A DNA stretch of 5,354 bases from Bacillota bacterium (GTDB lineage: Bacteria; Bacillota; Sulfobacillia; RBS10-35; JAJYVM01): contig JAJYVM010000292.1 of NCBI GenBank assembly GCA_021792015.1, positions 1-5,354 on the forward strand, given 5' to 3'. Below the pieces are notes generated by a model, which saw nothing but the letters and a program-made list of their open reading frames with translations, was not told the DNA's origin and searched no databases. The position numbers and the translations under genes were made by a program. This document shows positions 1 to 5,277 of this stretch, one piece after another. The number at the start of each line of letters is the position of its first letter. Position 1 is the stretch's first letter.

Positions 1-1625
1 CCCCCGCCCAGGCGGAGACGCAGGCTCCGGCCGCGGGTGCAAGTCCGGCACCCGTCCCGGCGACGCCTGTGGCTGCCGCGGCTCAGGCCCGGGCCTGGCC
101 GCAGGCCCCGGTGCCCGCGCCGCACCCGGGGCCGGCCGCCGCTCAAGCCCCTGCCCAAGCCGCCGCCGCCGCTTACGCGCCCGCCCAAGCCGCTCACGCG
201 CCGACCCCTGTGAAGGCCCCGGCCCTCGCGGCCCTGCAACCAACCCCGCAGTCCACCCTGCAACCGGCCCTGCCGTCCGCCGCGCCGCTCGCGCGCCCGG
301 GCCTGCCACGCCCCGCCGATCCGGCGCCGCGCCCCGGCCTGCCGCCGATTGCCGCGGCCGCCGCCCAGGCACCGGCGCTCAGCGCCAGCGGCGACCGCTA
401 CCGGGCCCTGAAGACGCGCATCCAGCGCCGCCTGCTGGACGACGTGGACCCGGCGTGGTTTCTTGGCGGCCCGCTCCCCGAGGACCGGCGCCGCCACATC
501 GCCGACCGCATTGCCCACTACCTGCGCGAGGAGCGGGTCAACCCGGTCGACCAGGCCGACGTCGCCCAGTCCCTCTTCGCCGAGATCCTGGGCTACGGCC
601 CCATTCAGCCGCTGCTCGAGGACGAGGCGGTCGACGAGATCATGGTCAACGGGCCCCGCCACGTCTACGTGGAGCGCGGCGGCCGCCTGACCCTGACCGA
701 CGTCTCCTTCGAGGACGACCGCCAGGTCATGCAGCTGATCGAGAAGATCGTCGCGCCGCTTGGCCGGCGCATCGACGAGTCGAGCCCCATGGTCGACGCC
801 CGCCTGCCCGACGGCAGCCGCGTGAACGCCGTGATCCCGCCCCTCAGCCTGAAGGGGCCGGCGCTGACGATCCGCAAGTTCGCCCGCCGCCCCCTTCAGG
901 TCGAGGACCTGGTCCGCGGCGGCACCTTCACGGCCCAGATGGCCTCGTTCCTGCAGGTCTGCGTGCGCGGCCGCCTGAACGTCGTGGTCTCCGGCGGCAC
1001 CGGCTCGGGCAAGACCACGACCCTCAACGTGCTGTCCTCCTTCGTGCCGCCCGACGAGCGCATCGTCACCATCGAGGACGCCGCCGAGCTGCAGCTGCGC
1101 CAGGACCACGTGGTCTCGCTGGAGACGCGCCCGAGCAACGCCGAGGGCCGGGGCGAGGTCTCCGTGCGCGATCTCGTGAAGAACGCCCTGCGCATGCGCC
1201 CGGACCGCATCATCGTCGGCGAGGTGCGCTCGGGCGAGGCCCTGGACATGCTGCAGGCCATGAACACGGGCCACGACGGCTCGCTGACCACCCTGCACAG
1301 CAACGGCCCCCGCGACACCCTGGCCCGCCTGGAGACCATGGTGCTGATGGCCGGCTTCGAGCTGCCCGTGCGGGCCATCCGCGAGCAGATCGCCTCGGCC
1401 CTGGACCTGATCGTGCACCAGGCCCGCGCCCGCGACGGCCGGCGCCGCCTGACGCACGTGACCGAGGTGCAGGGCATGGAGGGCGAGCACATCGTGCTGC
1501 AGGACGTGTTCCTTTTCGAGGAGTCGGCGGACGGGGGCGCCTTCCGCGCCACGGGCATGCGCCCGCGCTTCTCCGAGCGCCTGCAGGCCCAGGGCTTCGC
1601 GATCGAGGCGGCGGTGCTGGGATGA
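1..1625 (+). CDS. tadA: TadA/CpaF-family type IVc (Flp) pilus assembly ATPase, 5' end outside window
   Basis: This is the cytoplasmic hexameric ATPase that powers assembly of Flp/Tad pili through the TadB/TadC membrane platform. The secretion-ATPase core runs from about nt 390 to the stop. It has the Walker A motif GGTGSGKTT (993-1019, Lys codon 1011), the Asp box IVTIEDAAELQ (1062-1094), the Walker B region RIIVGEVR (1206-1229, Glu codon 1221) and the His box GHDGSLTTLHSN (1269-1304). The N-terminal domain contains the CpaF-like stretch LGYGPIQPLLEDEAVDEIMV. All ATPase motifs are intact. The frame (first full codon at 3) is open to the window edge. The GTG at 69 has no Shine-Dalgarno, so the true start probably lies upstream. 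Before the core is a Pro/Ala-rich, low-complexity stretch of more than 120 residues, unusual in length for this family. The stop overlaps the tadB start (ATGA), which points to translational coupling. Family assignment is secure; the symbol follows Tad nomenclature (cpaF is the Caulobacter name). Confidence 0.95.
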   Translation, partial: PAQAETQAPAAGASPAPVPATPVAAAAQARAWPQAPVPAPHPGPAAAQAPAQAAAAAYAPAQAAHAPTPVKAPALAALQPTPQSTLQPALPSAAPLARPGLPRPADPAPRPGLPPIAAAAAQAPALSASGDRYRALKTRIQRRLLDDVDPAWFLGGPLPEDRRRHIADRIAHYLREERVNPVDQADVAQSLFAEILGYGPIQPLLEDEAVDEIMVNGPRHVYVERGGRLTLTDVSFEDDRQVMQLIEKIVAPLGRRIDESSPMVDARLPDGSRVNAVIPPLSLKGPALTIRKFARRPLQVEDLVRGGTFTAQMASFLQVCVRGRLNVVVSGGTGSGKTTTLNVLSSFVPPDERIVTIEDAAELQLRQDHVVSLETRPSNAEGRGEVSVRDLVKNALRMRPDRIIVGEVRSGEALDMLQAMNTGHDGSLTTLHSNGPRDTLARLETMVLMAGFELPVRAIREQIASALDLIVHQARARDGRRRLTHVTEVQGMEGEHIVLQDVFLFEESADGGAFRATGMRPRFSERLQAQGFAIEAAVLG

Positions 1626-2614
1626 CGCACGCGGTGGCGCTGATCGCGGCATTTTGTGCCGCCGCTTGTGCGGCGGCATCCGTGGTCCTCTGGCACGAGG
1701 CCAGCCGGGGCCCGCTCGCCCGCCGTCTGGCCGCCGTGGGCGGCGGCGATCCCACCCGGGCCACGCTCCGCGCCGTGCCCAAACCTGCCCCGGACCAGGC
1801 TGCGCCGGCCCTCGGCAGCCGGCTGCTGCGCCTTTTGGCCATGCGCCGGCGGGGGGATCCCCGGGCTGGGGCGCAGCCCAGCACCCTGGCCCTGCAGCTC
1901 CGCCAGGCCGGCCTGCGCCTGCGGCCGGAGGAGTGGCGGGGCATCGTGGCGGCCGTGGCGGCCTCCCTCGGCCTGGTCGGGCTGCTGCGCCTGGGCGTGA
2001 TCGGAGCCCTGATGGGCGCCGGGGTGGGTGCCACCGTCCTGCGCCTCTGGCTGCGGTCGCGCGCGGCGGCCCGCCGTCGCGCGTTCGCGGAGCAACTGCC
2101 CGACGCCCTCTCCCTGATGAGCAACGCCCTTCGCTCGGGCCACTCCTTCCTGCAGGCCGCCGAGCTCTGCGGCCAGGAGCTGCCCGAGCCCGGCGGCGGC
2201 GAGTGGCGCCGCGTGCTGCATGAGAGCCGGGTCAACATCGCCCTGGAGGACGCCCTGGGCAACCTGCTGGCCCGGGTCGGCGGCGACGACCTCGACCTGA
2301 TGGTGACCGCGGTGCTGATCCAGCGCCAGGTCGGCGGCAACCTGGCCGAGGTGCTGGACCGCATCGCCGAGACGCTCCGCCAGCGCGTGCGCCTGCGGGG
2401 CGAGGTGCGGGCGCTCACGGCCCAGGGCCGGCTCTCGGGCTGGATCGTCGGCATGCTGCCGGCGGCCCTGCTGGTGCTGGTCTCGCTCATCAACCCCAGC
2501 TACATGTCCCCGATGCTGGGGAGCACCTTCGGCCGGATCCTGCTCGCCGTCGCCGCCGCATTCGAGGGCATCGGCGCGCTGATGATCCGCAAGCTGATCA
2601 ATATCGAGTTCTAG
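1622..2614 (+). CDS. tadB: TadB, type II secretion F-domain inner-membrane platform protein of the Tad pilus
   Basis: This 330-residue polytopic protein, with TadC, forms the inner-membrane platform on which TadA acts. A first membrane segment lies at about residues 4-24. A basic cytoplasmic linker (45-105) follows, then hydrophobic segments at about 107-143. The T2SSF domain spans about 156-285 and opens with LPDALSLMSNALRSGHSF. It contains the QRQVGGNLAEVLDRIAETLR signature. Two C-terminal membrane segments lie at about 272-291 and 305-323. Length and layout fit TadB. The ATG at 1622 overlaps the tadA stop by 4 nt. The reading frame stays open far upstream inside tadA, but that part is Arg/Pro/Gly-rich nonsense typical of a shadow frame in high-GC DNA, and homology-like sequence begins only at this ATG. 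Upstream of the ATG there is only a poor Shine-Dalgarno, consistent with coupling to tadA translation. The gene is followed closely by tadC. Confidence 0.92.
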   Translation: MTHAVALIAAFCAAACAAASVVLWHEASRGPLARRLAAVGGGDPTRATLRAVPKPAPDQAAPALGSRLLRLLAMRRRGDPRAGAQPSTLALQLRQAGLRLRPEEWRGIVAAVAASLGLVGLLRLGVIGALMGAGVGATVLRLWLRSRAAARRRAFAEQLPDALSLMSNALRSGHSFLQAAELCGQELPEPGGGEWRRVLHESRVNIALEDALGNLLARVGGDDLDLMVTAVLIQRQVGGNLAEVLDRIAETLRQRVRLRGEVRALTAQGRLSGWIVGMLPAALLVLVSLINPSYMSPMLGSTFGRILLAVAAAFEGIGALMIRKLINIEF

Positions 2615-2618
2615 GAGG
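2613..2618 (+). promoter_or_regulatory. Shine-Dalgarno of tadC
   Basis: AGGAGG overlaps the tadB stop codon and sits 10 nt before the ATG at 2629. It fixes the tadC start and allows independent ribosome loading within the tad operon. Confidence 0.8.
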
Positions 2619-2628
2619 CGGATCGGGC

Positions 2629-3543
2629 ATGCTGGCGCTGCTGCTCTGGCTGACGTTCATGACCGCCGCCTCGCTCGCGGCCCTGCTCATGGCGCCCAAG
2701 GCGCCGGCGGAGGTCGTCGTGGAGCGCGCGCGCGCCGCGGCCGGCCTGGGCGGGGTGGCCGTCGCGGCCGACCTGGACGAGGAGGATCTGCGGCGGCCCA
2801 TGCTGGAGCGCACCATGCTCCCCGCGGTGCGCCGGCTGGGCACGGTCGTGCTGGGGATGACGCCGGAGCGGCGCCGCCAGAAGATGCAGGCGGCGCTGCG
2901 CGCGGCCGGCCACGACCTGGACCTGGGCGCCTGGCTGGCCCGGAAGGCGCTGCTGGCCGTGGTGCTGGCGGCCATGAGCGCCCTGGCCCTGCACGCCACC
3001 GGGTACTGGCCGGTGGTGTCCGGCTTCGCCGCGGTCCTGGGCTGGCGCTGGCCCGACGGCAACCTGGAGCGCGCCGGCAGGGAGCGCCGCAAGGCCATCG
3101 CCAAGGCCCTGCCCGACGTGCTGGACCTGCTCTGCGTCTCCGTCGAGGCCGGGCTCGGCTTCGACGGCGCCATGCAGAAGGTGGCCGAGAAGTTCCCGGG
3201 ACCGGTCGCGGCGGAGTTCGGCGGCTACCTGCGCGACGTGCGCCTGGGGCAGGGGCGCGACGTGGCCCTGCGGGCCATGGCCCAGCGCTGCGCCGTACCC
3301 GAGCTGCAGACGACCGTGGCGGTCGTGATCCAGGCCGAGCGGCTGGGGGCTTCGCTGGCCCGTGTGCTGCGGGTGCAGTCCGACGAGCTGCGCGTGCGGC
3401 GCCGGCAGGCGGCGCAGGAGCGCGCCATGCAGATCCCGGTCAAGCTGATCTTCCCGCTGGTGCTCTTCATCTTCCCGGCCATCTTCGTGGTCCTGCTCGG
3501 CCCGGCGGCGCTGCACGTGATGACGATCTTCACGGGTCGATAG
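2629..3543 (+). CDS. tadC: TadC, second type II secretion F-domain platform protein of the Tad pilus
   Basis: This 304-residue inner-membrane protein is the partner of TadB in the Flp pilus assembly platform. The N-terminal membrane segment is at about 1-21. An acidic/basic cytoplasmic stretch (25-100) follows, then a membrane region at about 105-140. The T2SSF domain runs from about 157, with the family hallmark ALPDVLDLLCVSVEAGLGF, to 265. It contains the typical ERLGASLARVLRVQSDELR stretch. The C-terminus has the characteristic VKLIFPLVLFIFPAIFVVLL membrane segment (271-290). Length is normal for TadC. The start is supported by AGGAGG 10 nt upstream. The gene lies 14 nt after tadB and so belongs to the same transcription unit. 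TadB and TadC are paralogous. This one is called TadC from its position after TadB and from the IFPLVLFIFPA tail. No intrinsic terminator directly follows the stop; the first one downstream is that of the riboswitch. Confidence 0.92.
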   Translation: MLALLLWLTFMTAASLAALLMAPKAPAEVVVERARAAAGLGGVAVAADLDEEDLRRPMLERTMLPAVRRLGTVVLGMTPERRRQKMQAALRAAGHDLDLGAWLARKALLAVVLAAMSALALHATGYWPVVSGFAAVLGWRWPDGNLERAGRERRKAIAKALPDVLDLLCVSVEAGLGFDGAMQKVAEKFPGPVAAEFGGYLRDVRLGQGRDVALRAMAQRCAVPELQTTVAVVIQAERLGASLARVLRVQSDELRVRRRQAAQERAMQIPVKLIFPLVLFIFPAIFVVLLGPAALHVMTIFTGR

Positions 3544-3580
3544 GTAGATCATTGCGATATGAAATAGTTTGTCGAATCCT
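3544..3580 (+). promoter_or_regulatory. AT-rich island, candidate promoter for the riboswitch transcript
   Basis: About 35% GC over 37 nt, directly after the tadC stop, in a window that is otherwise extremely GC-rich. A possible -35 element TTGCGA (3552-3557, 4 of 6 to consensus) is followed 17 nt later by only a weak -10 match, AATCCT (3575-3580). The phrase CGATAT (3555-3560) resembles the end of a sigma-D/sigma-28 -10 element, but there is no TAAA at the expected -35 distance. A promoter is expected here because the aptamer begins about 50 nt downstream. The exact elements are uncertain. Confidence 0.3.
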
Positions 3581-3631
3581 GCGCAGAGGAAGGAGGCGTG
3601 AAGTGCCGTAAAGAAAGGAGGGCGCAACGCG

Positions 3632-3724
3632 AGACGGAGGCACACCCGGGGGAACCCGGGGTCGCAAAGCCACGGGCCCGACGGCGCGTCAGCGCCGGGG
3701 CCGCCGGGCTGCCGGTGCCGGTGG
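3632..3724 (+). promoter_or_regulatory. Cyclic di-GMP-I (GEMM-I) riboswitch aptamer
   Basis: The aptamer senses the second messenger c-di-GMP in the 5' leader of the downstream gene. The diagnostic core is present: GGCACACC (3639-3646), a 6-bp stem CCCGGG/CCCGGG (3645-3650 with 3655-3660) capped by a GNRA tetraloop GGAA (3651-3654), then the conserved CGCAAAGCC (3663-3671). A second long arm follows, GCCCG/CGGGC (3676-3680 with 3705-3709) enclosing CGGCGC/GCGCCG (3682-3687 with 3692-3697). The 3' signature is CTGCCGGTGCCGG (3709-3721). By alignment to the Vc2 aptamer, the ligand-contacting G20 is G3640, the intercalating A47 is A3667 and the pairing C92 is C3718. A guanine at position 20 favours c-di-GMP over the cGAMP-sensing GEMM-Ib variants, which carry A. 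One deviation is GTCGC where GACGC is usual. An outer P1 helix is not clear, so the outer boundaries are approximate. Aptamer identity is from the known motif; ligand choice is inferred. Confidence 0.85.
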
Positions 3725-3744
3725 ACCGCAAACCACCGTCATGG

Positions 3745-3773
3745 AGCCTTCGCCTCGGCCGGCGGAGGCTTTT
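3745..3773 (+). terminator. Intrinsic terminator, expression platform of the c-di-GMP riboswitch
   Basis: AGCCTTCGCC (3745-3754) pairs with GGCGGAGGCT (3761-3770) over 10 bp with a single T-G wobble and a 6-nt loop TCGGCC. The stem is followed by TTTT (3770-3773) and, after GCA, another TTT. It lies about 20 nt after the aptamer and 128 nt before the gene, as expected of a transcriptional riboswitch. Seven bases of its 3' arm (CGGAGGC, 3763-3769) also occur in the aptamer's 5' strand (3635-3641). The terminator's 5' arm could therefore pair with either. It would also stop readthrough from tadC. Confidence 0.75.
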
Positions 3774-3901
3774 GCATTTGGCCGGCGCGGCGCCGCACCC
3801 GCCCCGCGGGTGGGTCCCTGCCGCGTCGGGCCCGGAAGGGGGGAGCAGGCTTGCTCCGCCGGCATGCCCTGCGATCCGCGTGACACGGGAGGCGATTCCA
3901 G
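3774..3901 (+). other. Long structured leader between riboswitch terminator and downstream gene
   Basis: A 128-nt stretch with no convincing ORF. It holds a 7-bp hairpin CACCCGC/GCGGGTG with a 3-nt loop (3796-3802 with 3806-3812). A second hairpin is GGAGCA/TGCTCC with loop GGCT (3842-3847 with 3852-3857). It ends in the ribosome binding site of the next gene. The length is more than a simple terminator-to-RBS spacer needs. Neither hairpin has a T-run, so they are not intrinsic terminators. Their role is unknown. Confidence 0.45.
3887..3892 (+). promoter_or_regulatory. Shine-Dalgarno deciding the GTG start at 3902
   Basis: GGGAGG lies 9 nt before a GTG codon. An in-frame TGA at 3881-3883 precludes any start further upstream, so the GTG at 3902 is the best supported start. 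Confidence 0.75.
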
Positions 3902-5200
3902 GTGGCATACGATGTGGCGGTCGGCGCGAGCCAGAACCAGCTCAACAGCGTGGGCGCGGTGATCTACAAGCAGCTCTATCCCCAGCTGTTCACGGGAGCG
4001 GTGGACGTGCCGACCCTTGGCCTCAAGGTCGCCTATGACGTGCAGCAGGCGCCGGCCGTCAACCTGAGCCCACCCCCGCCCCAGCTCACCGCCCACGTGG
4101 CGGACCGGCTGGGGCAGGCGCTGGCGGCGGCCGTGCGGCCCACCCCCGAGCTCGTGGCGGCGGCCATGGACAGCGTGATCCTCTTCAGCGTGACGGCGCC
4201 GCAGATCGCGATCACCCTGACCGCGGCGGACGGCAAGACCACCAAGCTCACCATCGCCGCCACGGCCCTCTGCCAGGCGGACATCGACCCCGCCAACGGG
4301 CAGGTCAAGCTGACGGCCCTGCACGTCTCGATCCCCCAGTGGACGGATCCCACCGTCCAGTGGGTCCTCGACAACGTGATCACGCCTGAGGTGCTCAAGA
4401 TCCTGAACCAGTACCTGGCGGGGGTCGCCCTGCCCCAGCTGAGCATCGCGGGCGTTGACCTGAACGTCCCGTTGGTGGCGATTGAGAACGCCGAGATGAT
4501 TGCCCTCACCACGCTGAAGGGCAGCGCCCCGCCCACCCCGCCGCCGGCGGGAACGGCCTGGCCGTCGGCACCCTTCTTCGCGCTGCTGAGCGCGGCCGCC
4601 GCCGACGCGGCCGCCGCCTATCAGGTGCAGCAACTGAACCCGCGCTTCCAGGACAACGGGTCGGCGTCGTGGACGGTCTTCTCGGTCAACTGGGGGTATA
4701 ACCTCACGCTCGGCGACCCGAGCATCGGGATCGGCAGCGGCGGCTACCACCTGCGTCTGCGTCTCTCCGGCGGCGTGAACGCGGGCCTCGGGGCGGACCT
4801 GGGGTTCCTGCACCCGCACGTCGACTTCGGTGTGGGCTTTTCCACCAACCCCGATCCGGGCGGCAGCATCGGACTCTCCGTCAATGAGGGCAACACGATC
4901 GTCGTCAACATGCAGCGCGTGGACGCGTTCGGGATCGCCGTGCACATCGACGGCCTGCCGGGCTGGGCCAACACAGCCATCGGCTGGGTGACCTCGACGA
5001 TCACGGGCGGCCTCACCAGCACGCTCGTGCCGGCGGTCAACGCCTTCATCGGCCGTCTGAGCTTCGGCGTGTTCACGATACCGAGCGTGGCCGTCAACGC
5101 CGGTCCGGTCCACGTGCGGGTCGTGCCCGCCGGCCTGCGGGTCGGCGACTTCAGCGGCATGGTGGCCGCGACGGGCGAGCTGCAGGTCCAGCCCGCCTGA
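3902..5200 (+). CDS. Putative TULIP-like (BPI/P47-type) lipid-binding domain protein under c-di-GMP riboswitch control
   Basis: A 432-residue protein of unproven function. No signal peptide, membrane segment, cysteine pattern or catalytic motif is visible, so it looks cytosolic or exported by an unrecognised route. It appears bipartite. Residues 1-207 start with an amphipathic segment (NQLNSVGAVIYKQLYPQLF), followed by beta-rich sequence. That half closes with a helix (TVQWVLDNVITPEVLKILNQ, 151-170), then LPQLSIAGVDLNVP and a strand pair. Pro-rich residues 208-223 link to a second half (224-432). The second half has an Ala-rich helix (225-240) and many alternating strands rich in Gly (265-335). 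It closes with helix TSTLVPAVNAFIGRL (372-386), then FTIPSVAVNAGPVHVRV and a last strand pair. The helix, 'LP..I.GV.LN' turn and strands pattern recalls TULIP folds such as BPI and clostridial P47/OrfX proteins, a structural guess rather than a recognised family. A beta-barrel or adhesin-like protein is the alternative. The GTG start is supported by GGGAGG. Regulation through the upstream riboswitch links it to the attachment/motility switch. Confidence 0.8.
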   Translation: MAYDVAVGASQNQLNSVGAVIYKQLYPQLFTGAVDVPTLGLKVAYDVQQAPAVNLSPPPPQLTAHVADRLGQALAAAVRPTPELVAAAMDSVILFSVTAPQIAITLTAADGKTTKLTIAATALCQADIDPANGQVKLTALHVSIPQWTDPTVQWVLDNVITPEVLKILNQYLAGVALPQLSIAGVDLNVPLVAIENAEMIALTTLKGSAPPTPPPAGTAWPSAPFFALLSAAAADAAAAYQVQQLNPRFQDNGSASWTVFSVNWGYNLTLGDPSIGIGSGGYHLRLRLSGGVNAGLGADLGFLHPHVDFGVGFSTNPDPGGSIGLSVNEGNTIVVNMQRVDAFGIAVHIDGLPGWANTAIGWVTSTITGGLTSTLVPAVNAFIGRLSFGVFTIPSVAVNAGPVHVRVVPAGLRVGDFSGMVAATGELQVQPA

Positions 5201-5208
5201 AGGGCCCG

Positions 5209-5242
5209 GGGTGCAGCGGGCAAAGATCCGCCCGCTGCACCC
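5209..5242 (+). terminator. Strong hairpin after the TULIP-like gene, probable terminator
   Basis: GGGTGCAGCGGGC (5209-5221) pairs perfectly over 13 bp with 5230-5242 around an 8-nt loop AAAGATCC. It begins 9 nt after the stop codon. Only TTC follows instead of a proper U-run, so termination may be weak or factor-assisted. It also separates the TULIP-like gene from the next, probably independently transcribed, gene. Confidence 0.6.
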
Positions 5243-5272
5243 TTCACCTGCCGCCGGCGGGCCGCGTAGCGT
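5243..5272 (+). promoter_or_regulatory. Candidate promoter for a leaderless transcript of the last gene
   Basis: TTCACC (5243-5248, 4 of 6 to TTGACA) and TAGCGT (5267-5272, matching the TAnnnT form of a -10) are 18 nt apart. The ATG at 5278 would be 6 nt after the -10, about where transcription should start. No Shine-Dalgarno precedes that ATG. The -35 begins right after the preceding hairpin. Confidence 0.3.
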
Positions 5273-5277
5273 GGTCC

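Noticed and set aside
455..1621. Long plus-strand open frame through tadA that is continuous with tadB
   Set aside because: Its translation before 1622 is Arg/Pro/Gly-rich and unlike any protein, while tadA in the other frame has all ATPase motifs. It is a shadow frame caused by high GC.
896..2221. Long minus-strand open frame opposite tadA/tadB
   Set aside because: Low-complexity Arg/Ser/Ala-rich translation with no domain. It lies wholly opposite two well-recognised genes.
3544..3570. Sigma-28-type motility promoter (CGATAT)
   Set aside because: There is no TAAA-like -35 element at the expected distance and the first two bases of the -10 do not match.
3645..3660. CCCGGG repeated twice, as a possible protein-binding inverted repeat
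   Set aside because: It is fully explained as the GNRA-capped arm of the c-di-GMP aptamer.
3598..4038. 146-codon plus-strand open frame starting GTG inside the leader
   Set aside because: It runs through the riboswitch aptamer and terminator. Its AGGAGG is only 1 nt from the GTG, and the translation is Arg/Pro-rich with no domain. The RNA structure explains this sequence better.
3689..5113. 474-codon minus-strand open frame opposite the TULIP-like gene
   Set aside because: The translation is repetitive Arg/Gly/His/Asp-rich, as expected of an antisense frame. The plus-strand frame has a Shine-Dalgarno, a structured leader and plausible folded-protein composition.
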